In this document: one piece after another, positions 21,396 through 34,278 of the stretch
How the letters are laid out: each line of letters begins with the position of its first letter
Numbering within the stretch: position 1 is the stretch's first letter
Source of the DNA: Sisyra terminalis
Taxonomy: Eukaryota; Arthropoda; Insecta; Neuroptera; Sisyridae
Length of the DNA: 64,000 nucleotides
Assembly: GCA_958496175.1 (NCBI GenBank)
Contig: OY292274.1
Span: 2,232,001 to 2,296,000 of the forward strand
Reading direction: 5' to 3'
Made by a program: the position numbers and the translations under genes
The notes under the pieces: generated by a model
Seen by the model: only the letters and a program-made list of their open reading frames with translations
The model's database searches: none
Told to the model about the DNA's origin: nothing

Positions 21396-24121
21396 CGACA
21401 AATCAAAAATAAATACAAATGGGCGGAATGTGAACACAGCTGATATACAAACCGATATCAAGGTAATGTTATGGAATTGCAGAACCATCAATAACAAGAT
21501 TGGAGAATTGGAGGCAACATTGCTCGAAAACAAGATTGACATATGTGGTCTAAACGAAACTCGACTAGACCAAAATATAAAACTAAAACTAACATATTTT
21601 AACATATACAGAAAGGATAGAAATTCTCACGGTGGTGGTGTAGCTTTATTAGTTAAAAAAACAATCAAACACAACATACTAATATTACCCGAAACAAACA
21701 CCATGGAAACTATTGCTGTAAAAATCCATACAAAAAATGAACAAATAGCAGTCATTTGCGCTTATAACCCACCGAACAAAACATTAAATAGCAAAAATTT
21801 TAAATCATTATTCAAGGTCAGTCATAAGGTAATAATAATTGGTGATCTAAACGCAAAACATATCGGATGGAACTGCATAAAAAATAACAATAACGGCAAA
21901 AAAATATTAAATTACTCTCTAAATTTAAATTTTAGAATTTTATATCCAATGAAGCTACATACTTCCCTGAGAATTGTCTCTTAAACCCTAGCACTATCGA
22001 CTTAGTAATAACTAAAAACTTAAATAATACTACCCAACCCATTACCAAAACACTACTGGACTCAGATCACAACCCAGTATTTTTCGAAATATCAACACGA
22101 CCAGAAAAAACGCCAGCACACTTTAGGTATGATTTTAGTAAAGCAAACTGGCCGCTATTTAGAAACATTATAAATAAAAAAATTCATAATGCAAAACCTT
22201 ACATCCAAAACACTAATGAATTAGAATTAGCGGTTGAAAAAATCACAGACGTAATTTCCTACGCATGTAAAAAAAACAATTCCATTAGTTAAATCTACGT
22301 TAAATACTCGTCTACTTCCCTTAAAAATACTTTTACTAATTAAAATAAAAAACAAAATTAGGAAAATGTACCAAAAATCTCATTTACAATTTTATAAAGT
22401 ATTATTTAACAATTTAAATACAAAAGTAAAAACAGAAATAAGAGAATTCAAAAACGATAACTTCACCAAATATACCGCAACGTTAGAAAATAGAAGTGGC
22501 ACGTTATGGAGAGCAGTTAAGAACATGCAGGGTAACGTTACAAATGTCCCTCCAATAAAAATGGATAATCATCGATATGCAACTACAGATTACGAAAAAG
22601 CAAATTTATTGGCCTCCCATTTTGAAAAAATATCCACGCAAAACCAAAACTTAGGTTCACAGGCGCACACTCTCAAAGTGAACAGAACAGTAAGCAAATT
22701 TGCTAAAGACAGGTCAGAGAATGAAACTAACTACCCTTTCATATCTCCAGGTAAAGTAAAGAAAATAATTAAATCGTTAAAAAACAATAAGGCCCCTGGC
22801 CCTGATAAAATCACTAATAGAGCACTTAAAAACCTTCCGCGGAAAGCCGTAGTATATTTATCATACACCATCAACCATATTTTTAGCCAGCAATATTTCC
22901 CTAATCAATGGAAACAAGCAATTGTCAAAGTCATACCAAAGGCAGGTAAAGACCTCAAACAACAAAAAATTTCAGACCCATTAGTTTACTAGACGCGTTA
23001 AGCAAGATCACCGAAAAAATAATACAAGATCACATCATCAATTACCTAACAACTAACAATATCCTGATCAATGAACAATTCGGTTTTCGGAAACAACACT
23101 CAACAACTGCTCAGCTAGCAAGGCTGGTTGACAATGCAACCGAAGAGTTTAACAAAAAGAAGCACATTGGCTTGGTTACTCTCGACATAGAAAAAGCATT
23201 TGATACAGTCTGGCACGCTGGGCTGCTATTTAAACTAATAAAATACAGATTTCCGAAATACCTAATTAGATTGACCTCTTCCTATCTTCATAACAGAACT
23301 TTTCGGGTTCAGATGGCGAATACATTGTCTGACCAACAGAAAATAACAGCCGGTGTACCCCAAGGATCAGTTCTAGGACCTATATTATTTATTATATATT
23401 TAAATGACATCCCTTGTAGGAACAACTAAGCAGTGTCACTTTTTGCAGATGATCGGCACTGTCCGTGTCATCCTGGAGAACTGACACAGTAGCTAATAAA
23501 CTAACGAAAAACTTAGATCGAATAAATAGGTATTTCATAAAATGGAAAATTAAAATAAATGCTGGAAAAACAAAAGCCATTTTAATAATTAAACGAAGGC
23601 CAATTAAAAAGAAACGTATTAGAATTGCCAACCAAGAAATAGAGTGGTCTCCCACACTAAAGTACCTGGGAGTCACTTTGGACCAAAAATTAACATTCAC
23701 AGCACATATAAATAATCTAGTGCAAAAAGGAAAGGGTCTAATTATGGCCCTATTCCCCTTGCTAAATAGAAACAGTACTCTAAGAACAAAAAACAAAATA
23801 CTTTTGTACAAAGCTCTGGTAAGACCAATGCTCACGTATGCTGCACCATGCTGGAGTTTTACTAGTGAAACCAATCTTAAAAAACTCCAGGTGATACAAA
23901 ACAAATTTTTAAGAATTGGTCTAAATGCCCCCAGGTATACAATGATTAAACAACTACATGAAAACGGAAACCTTCCAATGATAAAAGTATTTTTAAGGGA
24001 AGTGTGTAAAAAATTCTTTGTAAGATGCGAGGATAATGAAAGTGCCCTAATAAAAAGTATAGGCAGCTATGACCATAATGTTACAAGAAAACACAAGAGA
24101 ATAAAACATATTATTCACTAA
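21388..24121 (+). pseudogene. LINE ORF2: AP endonuclease plus reverse transcriptase, broken
   Basis: Starts ATGAATAACGAC, overlapping the ORF1 stop. Frame 1 to about 21947: endonuclease (MLWNCRTINNK, CGLNETRL with catalytic Glu, IIIGDLNAKHIGWNC). Then frame 3 to about 22281, including the LLDSDHNPVFFE endonuclease motif; frame 1 from 22282 to about 22968 (NNKAPGPDKI, start of RT); frame 3 from 22970, with LDIEKAFDTVWH, TAGVPQGSVLGPILF, a stop TAA at 23427 and VSLFADD; frame 2 from 23456 to 24121 (WKIKINAGKTKA, LKYLGVTLDQKL, thumb and C-terminal region). At least two shifts lie in runs of A. All RT and endonuclease motifs remain in order, so only these five lesions inactivate it. Some could be sequencing errors in homopolymers; the lost base at the FADD box (23454) is not in one. 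Confidence 0.85.
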
Positions 24122-24440
24122 TTTTTAATTAACAAAATAAGTGCTGGATTTTTTAAGGTCGTTTTTCCCAGTGATCTGAGACAGATATCTTTAAATATTT
24201 ATATAGTTAAGAATCATATTTATTTTTTTTTTGTTTTTTTTTTCTATTTTTTATGTTTTCTAAGTTGTTGAAAGGCAAAGACATGCGTCTGGAACTTTTA
24301 CTATTATATTATTTCTTTTATTGTATATATATTGTTACTGTAGTTAATAATCATTCAATTATCGAAGCGAACATATCAAAAAAATGAAAGATATAACTTG
24401 CATAGACATATACTTGTATTTTTCGAATAAATACAAATTA
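24122..24440 (+). other. LINE 3' UTR
   Basis: T-rich (ttttttttgtttttttttt near 24221) and then A-rich. It ends in aataaatacaaatt, usable as polyadenylation context. The exact 3' boundary is uncertain by some tens of bases. Confidence 0.5.
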
Positions 24441-24949
24441 ATAATATTTTTAATGCTTTTACAAACAAACCAAATTTCAAATTGCATGTCATGGTTTCAT
24501 TAATTTCTTTTGTGTATGGTAATAATATTCAATACATTTAAAAAAAAAGCATTTTTCAAATTGCCTGCGTTACAATTGATATGTAATTAATTATGTTATA
24601 TGCAAATATCTTCTTATATATCTTATATATAAATTGACTATCTTGCCGTCCGTGCGTTCAGAGCTATGCGCATGCGCTCTGTTATCCGCACTTACGCATT
24701 CAAAACGTTGGTAGGGGTAAGTTGACACAGCGCACAGCATTCAAACATGCCTATTAGCTCAAACCGGCTATTTACCAAATTTGTTATTATTTTTGTATTT
24801 TTTTTTCATAACAACTATTTACGTTTGTCAAAATATTATTACTCAAGCACATTAAATAATTATTTACGCACCGGACGGTACATTTTTTTATGAATTTAAA
24901 TTTTGTATTTTTTGTAATAAAAGCGCGACAAATAGTTAGCCAGTTGTAA
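24441..24949. other. Unassigned; GC-richer patch with palindrome
   Basis: 24640..24740 is GC-richer and contains the near-palindrome AGAGCTATGCGCATGCGCTCT (24659..24680) after TATATAAATTGACTATCTTG. This resembles the beginnings of some insect Helitrons, but I cannot define an element. Confidence 0.3.
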
Positions 24950-25725
24950 ATATTCGCTTTTAACGGACTTTGATTGATTATTGATAATTTCGATTATTTA
25001 TTAAACGTTATCATTTACAAACTTTGCTACCGTTTTTCACTGTTTTAGGGGAGAAATTTTCAAAAACCCTTTCTTATTATATATCTGCATCGTATAAGGA
25101 AAACACTTTCCAAATTTCATCGACACAAGTGTGCACTTATGTTTGAAAATTCAATGTAAAACGAAAAAAAATAATGACCTTCTTTATGTTAATTGACTAA
25201 AAAGCTATTCGATTTCGCACATTTGGAAGTTGTACATACAAAATTTTTGGAAATAGGTGGAACGCGTGGAAGTAAATTCGAATATTTTATTTATTTTCAA
25301 TAACAATAATTGGTTTTCAAATTGTTCTAATTGCCGAGTTAGTATCGAAGATTTTATATTTGATTTTACAGTGAAAAATATATGGCAAAAATTGCTACCG
25401 TTTTGCTTTTCAGCCGAATATTTAATTACTCCAGATCACAACTATTGGTTCATAAAAAAATTGATTTTAAAAAGTTTGATTGTTGAAAAACGAACCAAAA
25501 TTTAAAATCGACAATTTGGTATAAGTACTACATAAGTATTAAAATTTCATACTAATTTAGTGAAATGACGTTATTTAAAATGTTATTAAAATGATATAAA
25601 AAAAAATTTCTTAGTATAATTTTAGATACAGTTTTTTTAATTAACAACACTTTGATTATTAAATTTAAAATTTCGATTGTTGATTAACTCTACATTATCT
25701 CATACTAAACATTTCATTGAGATAA
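24950..25725 (-). mobile_element. Helitron body fragment (copy J), both ends missing
   Basis: Reverse complement matches the inner part of 30709..35100 and 47946..49973: TTAATCAACAATCGAAATTT, AACAATTTGAAAACCAATTA, TGTGCAAAATCGAATAGC-like blocks. The open frame 25257..25505 is antisense to the element and recurs only as nucleotide similarity, so I do not call it a gene. Confidence 0.7.
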
Positions 25726-26189
25726 AACCTTTAGTTGCGAATGCAACGGGCAACTACTAGATTTTTTTATAAAATATCACAGGATTCGGTGAACATCGTA
25801 ACACCAAAAAATGAATTGCGAAAATTAATTGATATCGGTTATATTGCTACAATTTTAATTATTAAATTATTAACAGTAATAATAATAATTAAAAATTTAA
25901 TTTATATACATTGTATTTTATTTATTTGGATTTACACCTGTAAGAACCTTAAACATGTTAAAACTCATATGCAAACATAGCATCCTTAAATTCTCACCTA
26001 TTTATGAGTTTAAAGACATACATAGATATTTCTAAACATATTTTTGTTTTTGTCTAATTGTGTTCCTCGAAATTGTATTGTTCATGAGGTCAATTCGATC
26101 CTAAGGTTCTTTTTTAGTCAAGGACTAGAAGCTTACTGGGAATAATTCTGTTTTGTTCAGTACTTCCTTAAACATAATATTTGTTTTAT
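25726..26189. other. Intergenic, nothing recognised
   Basis: AT-rich; no motif. Confidence 0.35.
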
Positions 26190-26401
26190 ACGCCAAACGA
26201 CGTAATTTAGAAACAACTGTTATATTTTTGAATATTGGCCAAGAAATTTTTAGAATTATTTCCTATCCCATAAATTAATGAGCGTAATGGATCTGGTGGT
26301 AGGACCAATTGTGCCAATTTTACTTTTCCATCAGCACAAAGTAACTCAGTAGATTCACCGCTGTATTTTAACGCCTTACAATATTGACAAATGATTGTCA
26401 T
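26190..26401 (-). pseudogene. Fragment of Helitron-encoded Rep/helicase N-terminal region
   Basis: The 64-codon frame reads MTIICQYCKALKYSGEST, LLCADGKVKL, LVLPPDPLRSLIYG, and NIQKYNSCF, then stop. After the stop the same frame continues ITSFGV. Known: the conserved block CxxCxALKxxxE ... CCxxGKVxLP ... PPxPLxxLL ... NIRxYNxxFxMTSFGA lies in the N-terminal (Helitron_like_N) part of autonomous Helitron proteins, which nick DNA and unwind it during rolling-circle transposition. Only about 70 residues of a ~1500-residue protein remain; a stop replaces the codon after CF. It is the only trace in this window of the enzyme that could have mobilised the Helitrons here. Confidence 0.75.
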
Positions 26402-28062
26402 TTCCCGAATATTTATAGATTATAATAAATATTAAGTACAATATGTAAATATAAGTAAATGGCAGTACTTTTGCAAAATCTGCAAGCTATAGTCGTAAAA
26501 TAGTTCTTCTAAATATTTTGGTCAGTATGATAAATTAATTGTTGGAAATGATTTTAAATTAATATTAATTTACTTTTTTGGTTATGGGACCTATTAACCT
26601 ATTAAATTCAACCTCGTCTTTCAGGTATTTAGGTTATAGTATTGATTATTGATATAAAACATAGACGTTATTGGTTTTGCTGCGCTTCAAATTATTGCAA
26701 TTCTCCAACTATAATTAGTAAGGAAACATGGAGTAATTGGCTCAATATTTCTTACCACAACTTTAAAAATACATTAACATTATATAATAATATTTTTTAA
26801 ATATTCATTTGATTATTTTTTTTTCTTACTTTTATTGTAAATCGAATCTAAAATAATTTATATTTTAATGAGCTTTAAAGCTCGTGTTATTTTATCTATC
26901 GTATGAGTAAAAGGTTCAAATAAGTAAATATACATGCCAGTTTTGTGTTCTGAGTTGGTAATCAAAACTATGGTGGAAATAATTCTAAATTGGTAGAAAA
27001 ATTAAAGAGATGTATAATTTTTGCTTAATATTTAAGAACAGTAGCTACTTGTGAAATATTCACAGCTATTGAATGAAATATTCACTATGAAATATTCATT
27101 CATATTATGTATGAATGAAATATTCATTTATTTCAAATTATATGAAATATTCACATTGATACAATAACTGACAAATAGCAAAAACTAAAAATGAATAAAA
27201 TCAAAATGATAGTTGAAATAAATGACAACAACCAGTTAGTTCAAATTTTGATGTAATGGTTGTAATAATTCGTTTTCACTTCCACCTATGTGCTTACATT
27301 CTTTGTCCTCTATCCTTGCCGGATTACATACACAATTATACAGTAGGTATATACCACATATCTACGTTTGCTTATTATTATATTGGTACACACAAATTAT
27401 AAGTAAATTTGCAAAGTAAATGTTTTTAGAAATTTAACAATAAAACGTTTTAATCATCTTCGATGATTCTAGAACTTTCAATTGAGATTTTGTATAAGTC
27501 ATCCCGAAAATTGATTCACCGAAAACGTTTCCTTGGCAAAAGAAATAGGTATCTAAAGATACATAGGTAATGGATGGAACTATTATTTTACTTTAACACT
27601 TAGTTTACATGTTATATTTACTTGTTCTATTATATATAACAATATTGATATATTATACTTTGTACGATCTAATATATTGAAAAAAAAAATATAAATATTT
27701 GATTTAATTCACAATAAAAGAAAAATATTATCCAAGAAAATAAATTGTTGCTACAGATACATTAGTCTTGTTTCCCTTTATTTTTGAAATAGAAATACAA
27801 ACGTATAGTATGACTTATGTTAATAATAAACCCTTTAATTCCTACAATGCTTATGCAAGTATAATAATAATATTGTCTTAATTTACAAACACAGAAATTC
27901 AAATAGATACAACGACAAACGAGCTTTAAGATGAGAACCTATAAACAGCTTTGCTACTGAAATGAAGTAATCTTATAATAAGCTTGTTACCTTTTATAAG
28001 TCATTCAGATTATCATTTGACTTAATTTTAATGAGGTAGAAAACAATAGAATCGAAAATAAG
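26402..28062. other. Intergenic, AT-rich, with a small tandem repeat
   Basis: No gene recognised. Contains the TGAAATATTCA repeat cluster at 27052..27160 and a piece (27205..27240) resembling 3580..3640. Confidence 0.35.
27052..27160. repeat. Irregular tandem repeat of TGAAATATTCA(TT)
   Basis: Six or so copies of TGAAATATTCA with spacers of varying length. The unit itself is nearly palindromic (GAATATTC-like). Confidence 0.7.
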
Positions 28063-28874
28063 TAGGGTAGGCCGGGTACAAAAGTAACAATTTGTACTTT
28101 TATCTTGATTTCTGGCTAGGTGTTATTATTACCATCAAATGAATTAAATCACATATAAATTATGTTTATGTTCTTCACAAAAGTAACTTGATTAATTAAA
28201 TTATGGGGTGTCTTATATGAATAACATAGAGTTAAAAAAAATTGTCAGTTGTTACTTTCGACCACGTAGGCGGGTCGAAAATTTGAAATACTCAAAAAAT
28301 ATAAATTTTAAGGGAATGAATCAATAGAATGCCGCGACAACGCATTAGAATTACTGCATGAAAAACTACCGATACGGAAATGTATCGAAAACCATTCTAT
28401 TGAAGTAGATATCATTAAAAATATGATGTTAGTACTAAAATCATTACGAGGACAAAAGTAACACAGTACTTTTGTACCCTAGAGGGCTATGTTACTTCTG
28501 TCCCCATTCTCATTTTTAATAAAACGTGTAATATAACTTTAAGACGGAACGTACTAGACAAAAATGAATTTAAACAATGTATAATTTATCTAATCAAGAA
28601 TGGATATGCAAACATTCGAATTGTTATAACCCTTCTACGACTATGTAAACAATAAATAAGAAGACGTCGAAAAACTTACTTTTGGCTCGTTAAAACACAT
28701 TACGTCCTATTAATTACCCAAACAACGCACTGCGCACGCGTCGACTTAATGCGATTGAGGGGGGTGCTCTAGGCTATCACCTGATGGCAGCAAAGCGGAG
28801 TTCGCCCATTGGATAAGCCTAGAAAGCATTTGTTACTTTCGACCCACCGTTACTTTTGTCCCCAGTCTCCCCTA
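28063..28874 (-). mobile_element. Long-TIR element with internal AAAGTAAC motifs, copy 1
   Basis: Ends TAGGGTAGGCCGGGTACAAA and TTTTGTCCCCAGTCTCCCCTA; flanked by TAAG on both sides (28059..28062, 28875..28878), a likely 4-bp target duplication. It aligns end to end, in opposite orientation, with 59511..60398. It holds repeated GTTACTTT(T/C)G(T/A)CC words near both ends and in the centre. Non-coding. Superfamily unknown. Confidence 0.75.
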
Positions 28875-30708
28875 TAAGTGACAGCAAGTGATAACTATTA
28901 TTTAATCAAGTACTCTCAAAATAGTTCATTTTTTTAACGTATTTTCAATCATGCCAATAATTGTTAGGTAAAATTGGAATTAAAATTGATTGAATAATTT
29001 TATAACTAATGGCATTAACTTCATTTTACATGATACTTTTATATTTTAATTGGCAATTACTTATTTACTTCTGAGTATGACTTAATTCTGTATTTATTTT
29101 ATTTTTATCATATATGAATACAAGAATTGACAAGAACGATAGATTTTACAATTTTCACTATCTAAATTTTGTATATTTCGCCTGCAAGTCGACTTGTATT
29201 TGATGATATGAGATATCTAATTCAAAAAGCAATAACACTATAAAATGAGATCAAAAAAGAAAAATATATCAAGAAATATTCGTACTTTATATACCCTATA
29301 CAGCTACAGATATAATATATTAAGGTTAAAGAAAAATCCAGCACATAGCAGTTCTCTTCTTCCCCGAAATTTTCCGGGCTTCTACTCTCTGCACGGACTT
29401 GGGCTTTATTTTTATTTTTATTTTTTGTTTATTTTTGTCATTTAATTCAATAACTCGTAAATAAGAATTGTGACCAATATGTGAAAACGAAGCAAGTGAG
29501 CAGTCAAGAGAAAGATGTAAAACCAAAAATATCGAGAAACGATATCCGCCGATCAGAAACGCAAAGGAGAATGAGAAAATGGATGGCGAAGAAAGAACGA
29601 ATTCGCACCGATACTATATGGAGAAATAAGTCGTTGTGGGTCAAGCTTCCTGGATAACCATAATATTTATGTGGTTGTTGAGACGGGAAATTTCTCAGAA
29701 AGCACCACCAATATTCCGAGGATGATGTTGATGAAATTGTCCGCTATTCTTTTAGGATTGGAAAAATATTTTATTCGTTATGTTTATTCACTGAAAAAGG
29801 TACTTGAAAAAATGCTTATTTACTTTTCAAGAACTTCTGATAAAAATAATTATTCACTTTTTTCCATGGAAGAAATAATAAAGGTTTTTTATTTTCTATG
29901 TTTATTTCGATTATGTAATAATAATTTATTGTTTGGAATAAAGTTCATTGTTTTAGTTGAAAAATACGGCGAATCGATTTTTTTCCACAGAGATGTAAAT
30001 CTTCTCATTCTTATGACAAACTTGGTTAGCTCTAAAAATATTTTTTTTCCGACGTGCAAATATGGCTAAATGGAAGTAAATAAGTAATAAATTTCAAGAA
30101 TAAATTAAATAAAAATTTAAAATTGGCGCTTAAAGTATTTAAAACTAGCTCTTTTTGTTATTGCGTATGCTACAATGGTGTCATCAGTGCTTGTCGGAAT
30201 GAAGTGAGCATTTTGGGGAACAAAAAATTAGCATTGAGTGACTCTCCCATGGACCGAACAGTGATTTGTTAATCTTTTTATAAAAATCAATGTTAATATT
30301 TCTCGTCTTTGAAAAATCACGAAATCCATTAATATGGGTAGCGGAACTTGTCGTTAGGAACCCTCACTCATGGTTCTCAAAGAGCATTTTTGGAAAAAAA
30401 TGTTTTGCCTTTTATTTTTTAAATTTGCTAGAGAAAAAAAAATAATTTTTACAAGTTTTATCGAAATAAATTGAAATGTTTGTTGGATTGACTGATACTT
30501 GATTGCATTAATTAAACCGAGAAAAAAATACAACAATTCAAAAGGTTTATTTTATTTTTCGTTTTTCAGTTCCATTTTACGTCGGGTTTATTTATAGTTA
30601 AAAAGTTTTTATGTAACTATAGATGTATGCATTCCTACAAAAATCAATGTTTTTATTAAAAAAGTGTAAATTAAATTTTTGTTGAAATTTCAACACCACT
30701 AACCACAA
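28875..30708. other. Intergenic, no gene supported
   Basis: AT-rich. At 29500..29760 the sequence is purine-rich and less AT-rich, with a frame containing EDDVDEIVRYSFRIG, but no family is recognised and the longer frame at 29671..30069 ends in low-complexity Phe/Ile/Leu. I leave it unassigned. Confidence 0.35.
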
Positions 30709-30999
30709 TCCTAACTAATATTATAAACGTGCAAGTTTGTAAGAATGGATATATGGATGTATGGACCATTGTTACTCTTTCACGCAAAAACTACTGAAAG
30801 GATTTTAATGAAACTTTACAACAATATAGCGTATACATCAGAATAACATTTAGGCTATACTTACTGAAGATATTGTGTGAATTGTCTAAAATAAAAAGAT
30901 AAGTGACAAGTAAATACGAAAAAATTCTGCCATCTGCGAGTTATTCTAGCATACGCTGCAAAAACCATTAGTCGCAACATAATATTTATAGTAATGTTA

Positions 31000-31071
31000 A
31001 TAGCACATTGGTTAACATATCCGCCGCTATAATGCTGTCTTTAAGAGCCATGGGTTCAAATCTCACAGTAA
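31000..31071 (+). repeat. tRNA-like module in Helitron F
   Basis: ATGGGTTCAAATCTCACAGT has the form of a T-arm/B box, preceded by an A-box-like ATAGCACATTGGTTAACAT. Equivalent modules occur at 41071..41143 and 48401..48473. Confidence 0.45.
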
Positions 31072-32898
31072 GCTTTTATTAATTACTAACTAGTTGTAAA
31101 TAGACCCTGAGGGTTGTTTAATAATAAAATATTAACGAAAAATAGTTTCTTTTTTCTCTAAATTCCTACTCTAAAAGAGTGAAAGGGGGGGACTAAGTTT
31201 GAATGAGAAAATATTGAGTTAATCAACAATCGAAATTTTAAATTTAATTATCAAAGTGCTTTTAAAATCATTGAAACATTATTAATGTTTAATATAAAAC
31301 AAAGCTCATCTATATTTAGAAATAAAATATGTCTTTTTTGTGTATCATTTAAAAATAACAACATTATAAAAAAACGTCATTTCATTAAATTAGTATGAAA
31401 GTTTAATATACTTGTACCAAAAAGACGATTTTTAATTTTTGTATGTTTTTCAACAATCAAACTTTTTAAAATCTATTTTTTTATGAACCAATGATTGTGA
31501 CCTTTGAATTATGTATTCTGCTCAAAAGCATTGAGGGAGCAATTTTTTGTCATATATTTCATTATCAACTAAAATATAAAATCTTTCATATTAAATTTTC
31601 TTCAGTATTTAGAACAATTTGAAAACCAATTACTGTTATTGAAAATAAATAAAATATTCGAATTTATTTCCACGCTTTCCACCTACTTCCAACAATTTCG
31701 TATGTACAACGTCCAAATGTGCAAAATCGAATAGCTTTTAAGTAATGATAATCAAAGTAAAGAAGGTCATAATTTTTTTCGTTTTACATTGCATTTTCAA
31801 ATATAAGTGCTCATTTGTGCCGATAAAATTTGGGAAGTGTTATCCTAATACGATGTAGATATATAAGAAAGGATTTTTAAGAGTGAAAAATGGTTGCAAA
31901 GTTTGTATGGGATAACGTCTAATACACAATCGAAACTTCAAATTTAATAATCAAAGTGCCGTTAAAGACGAAACATTATTACTGCTAAATATAAAACAAG
32001 GTTGATTTATTATTTGAAACAATAATCTAGGGCTTACTTAAAATTTAAACTCTGATATATATTTATATATCTGAAAAAAGTTAAGTTTATAAATATGATT
32101 TAAGTTATTTGGGTTTTGCATATTGTAAACCTAAAAATCCGAAATACGTATTCACGAATAAATACATAAGTGAGCGAGTACTCCCGGAAATTGGGTGAAA
32201 TAAAAGAAAATACTTACCGGCATTATTGTGAACTAAAGTTAGTGGCTCCTATTAACAGGGAAAGAATGACAATTTAAAGGGGGGAGGGTAGTGCTTTGAA
32301 TGTTAAATAAACGGTAAGTCATAATGATAAAAGAAATTTAAAATGCTCTTTCAGAGCAAAAGGCATATGCCAAATCGTGTATGAACTCGAGACTATTCAA
32401 TACGGTTTAATTATATAGTTGAAGTTCAGATATTTTAATAATAAGTGTATACGCAATGGTGGATACACAATGGTACTTGATTATGGAAGAATTCGTACAA
32501 TTGTACAAATTTCAGTTTCGCGGTAGTGTTGTACATTGCAGGAGTGTAATAGTTTTGGGAAAAAGGTTCATTCGGGAATCGAGACAGTGAGATGGGATTT
32601 CTACTAATATTCAAAATCTAAACCCTTTATTTCTTTTCTTTTGACGCGAATATTTTGATAACTTTTTACTGTTTTAAGTCATAATTATGACCGAATTTAT
32701 TGAACTTTACGATATTTTTTTATGTATAGATCCTGATTAATTTATGGATTATTTGGTTAACGGTAGGTATACCTACTGTCAGTGGCGTGCACAGAGATTT
32801 TAGGCAGGGTAGGCAGAAATTTTTAAAAGCTACTTTAATATAATCAAAAATGCTGCATGTTGGGTTTAGTTCGTCGTTATGATGAGTATAAATAATGA

Positions 32899-33717
32899 AC
32901 CCTATACCGATTAGCCAACAAAATTTTAAAGTGTGAATTTTCTGAATTTTTTTTTGCCAATCGATGGGAAATCGTTCGTAGAGGTATGTGAAAGAAACCG
33001 TTTCGAATGTGACGAAATAGGTTAGCGGTAATAAATTAATTAAGAAAAATTAATTAATTAGTCATTGATATAGTAAAATGTTAAGAAAATATGGTTAAAA
33101 GCAACATGCAATAACAAAAATGCGGGAAAAATTAGGAAACGGTTGGTTTAATGTAAAACTAAAAAAAAAGTTAAGGAAAATTAAACAGAACCTCCCCTCT
33201 TAAAAAATGGAAACAAAAGGCAGTTATGAAATTAATTTTTTTCCTCAAATTATATTTTCCCAAAATTTTACAAAATAACAAAAATCGAAACATAATTAAA
33301 TAGGCTTTTCTCCAAAATTTTTTCATCGTTTATGAAAATCAACTTTTCACACAAAAATTTTTTGAAAAATATATATATATGTATATACGAAGTAGAACAT
33401 TAAGTGTTTTTTGAAATTCGGAAAATATTTTTCTTTGACTTTTTTTTTACCATAGTTATAGTTTTAACCAACCGTTTCCTCAATTTTTCCGCATTTTTGT
33501 TATTGTCTGTTGCTTTAAATCTTATTTTCTTAACATTTTACTATATCAATGACTAATTAATTAATTTATCTTATGTATTTAATTACCGCTAAACTATTTT
33601 GTCACAAACGAAATGGTTTCTTTCACAAACCTCTACGAACGATTTCCCATCGATTGACAAAAAAAAAAATTCGGAAAATTCACACCTTAAAATTTTGTTG
33701 ACTAATCGATATAGGGT
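32899..33717. repeat. Foldback with ~250-bp arms inside the hAT-type element
   Basis: Arms 32899..33150 and 33464..33717. Matching blocks include GATGGGAAATCGTTCGTAGA, TAGTCATTGATATAGTAAAA and AAACGGTTGGTT. Roughly 85-90 percent similar by eye; loop about 310 nt, AT-rich, non-coding. Confidence 0.85.
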
Positions 33718-34278
33718 AAATAATGATGTTGATATTTTTGACCACAAATATCCATAGATAAACTCATTTTGTAAACTTTATTAAAGAAATACAATGTAAT
33801 CGCCAGGATTAAATAATACAGATAATAGATAATACATTATTAAAATTTATTAGACTTAAATAATAACAATGTACGTAGATTACTGATCGTTAAATCGATT
33901 ATTGAGATCAATAAAATTCAAATTTGTAATTGCAGCGTTAATGAATAAGAAACGATGCTACTTCGGTAATTATCGTAATTTGTCGTGTTGTAAGAAAACA
34001 GTGTCTTTTTATGAGGTTGTGTGCGTGCGTATGTGTATAATTGTATATTTGCATTATTGTTTTTATACGAACACACGCACTGGCACATATATAGCTATGA
34101 GTGCACACATATAAATATTTAAGCACGAATAGTTTGTGTCTTTCCCGCGGCGTTGCCAGAAGCGCTAGTGCATTTCAATGCAAATATTACCAGTCGCTTA
34201 GTTGAAATTGAACGAACGAATGAGCTGGCATAATCTGTATACTGTATAGATGATATCCGTTAAGATTTCTTCTTTGTT

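Larger units (their letters stand above)
19797..24440 (+). mobile_element. jockey-clade non-LTR retrotransposon (LINE), nearly full length
   Basis: Order: 5' region with AGTCGTTGGAGACGAGCC (a jockey-type internal promoter look), ORF1 (20013..21395), overlapping ORF2 (21388..24121, broken), a T-rich 3' UTR of about 320 nt, and an A-rich end near 24440 (cgaataaatacaaattaata). TTAATA occurs just before the 5' end and just after the 3' end and may be part of a target duplication, but this is weak. Known: jockey elements copy themselves by target-primed reverse transcription using ORF2 endonuclease and RT, with ORF1 as RNA chaperone. ORF2 is broken, so the copy is dead. Confidence 0.8.

Noticed and set aside
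25257..25505. 82-codon plus-strand frame
   Set aside because: Antisense to a Helitron body; sister copies break the frame.
27052..27160. CRISPR-like repeat array
   Set aside because: Short AT-rich units, irregular spacing, eukaryotic context.
32130..32150. GAAATACGTATTC in Helitrons (also 37337), similar to the hammerhead GAAATACGTATC
   Set aside because: No CTGATGA and no helix II upstream; the related copy at 49300 has lost even this part. Chance resemblance.
33902..34126. Overlapping frames on both strands
   Set aside because: They lie inside the non-autonomous hAT-type element, in a (GTGCGTGC)/(CACACGCAC) region; shadows of each other.
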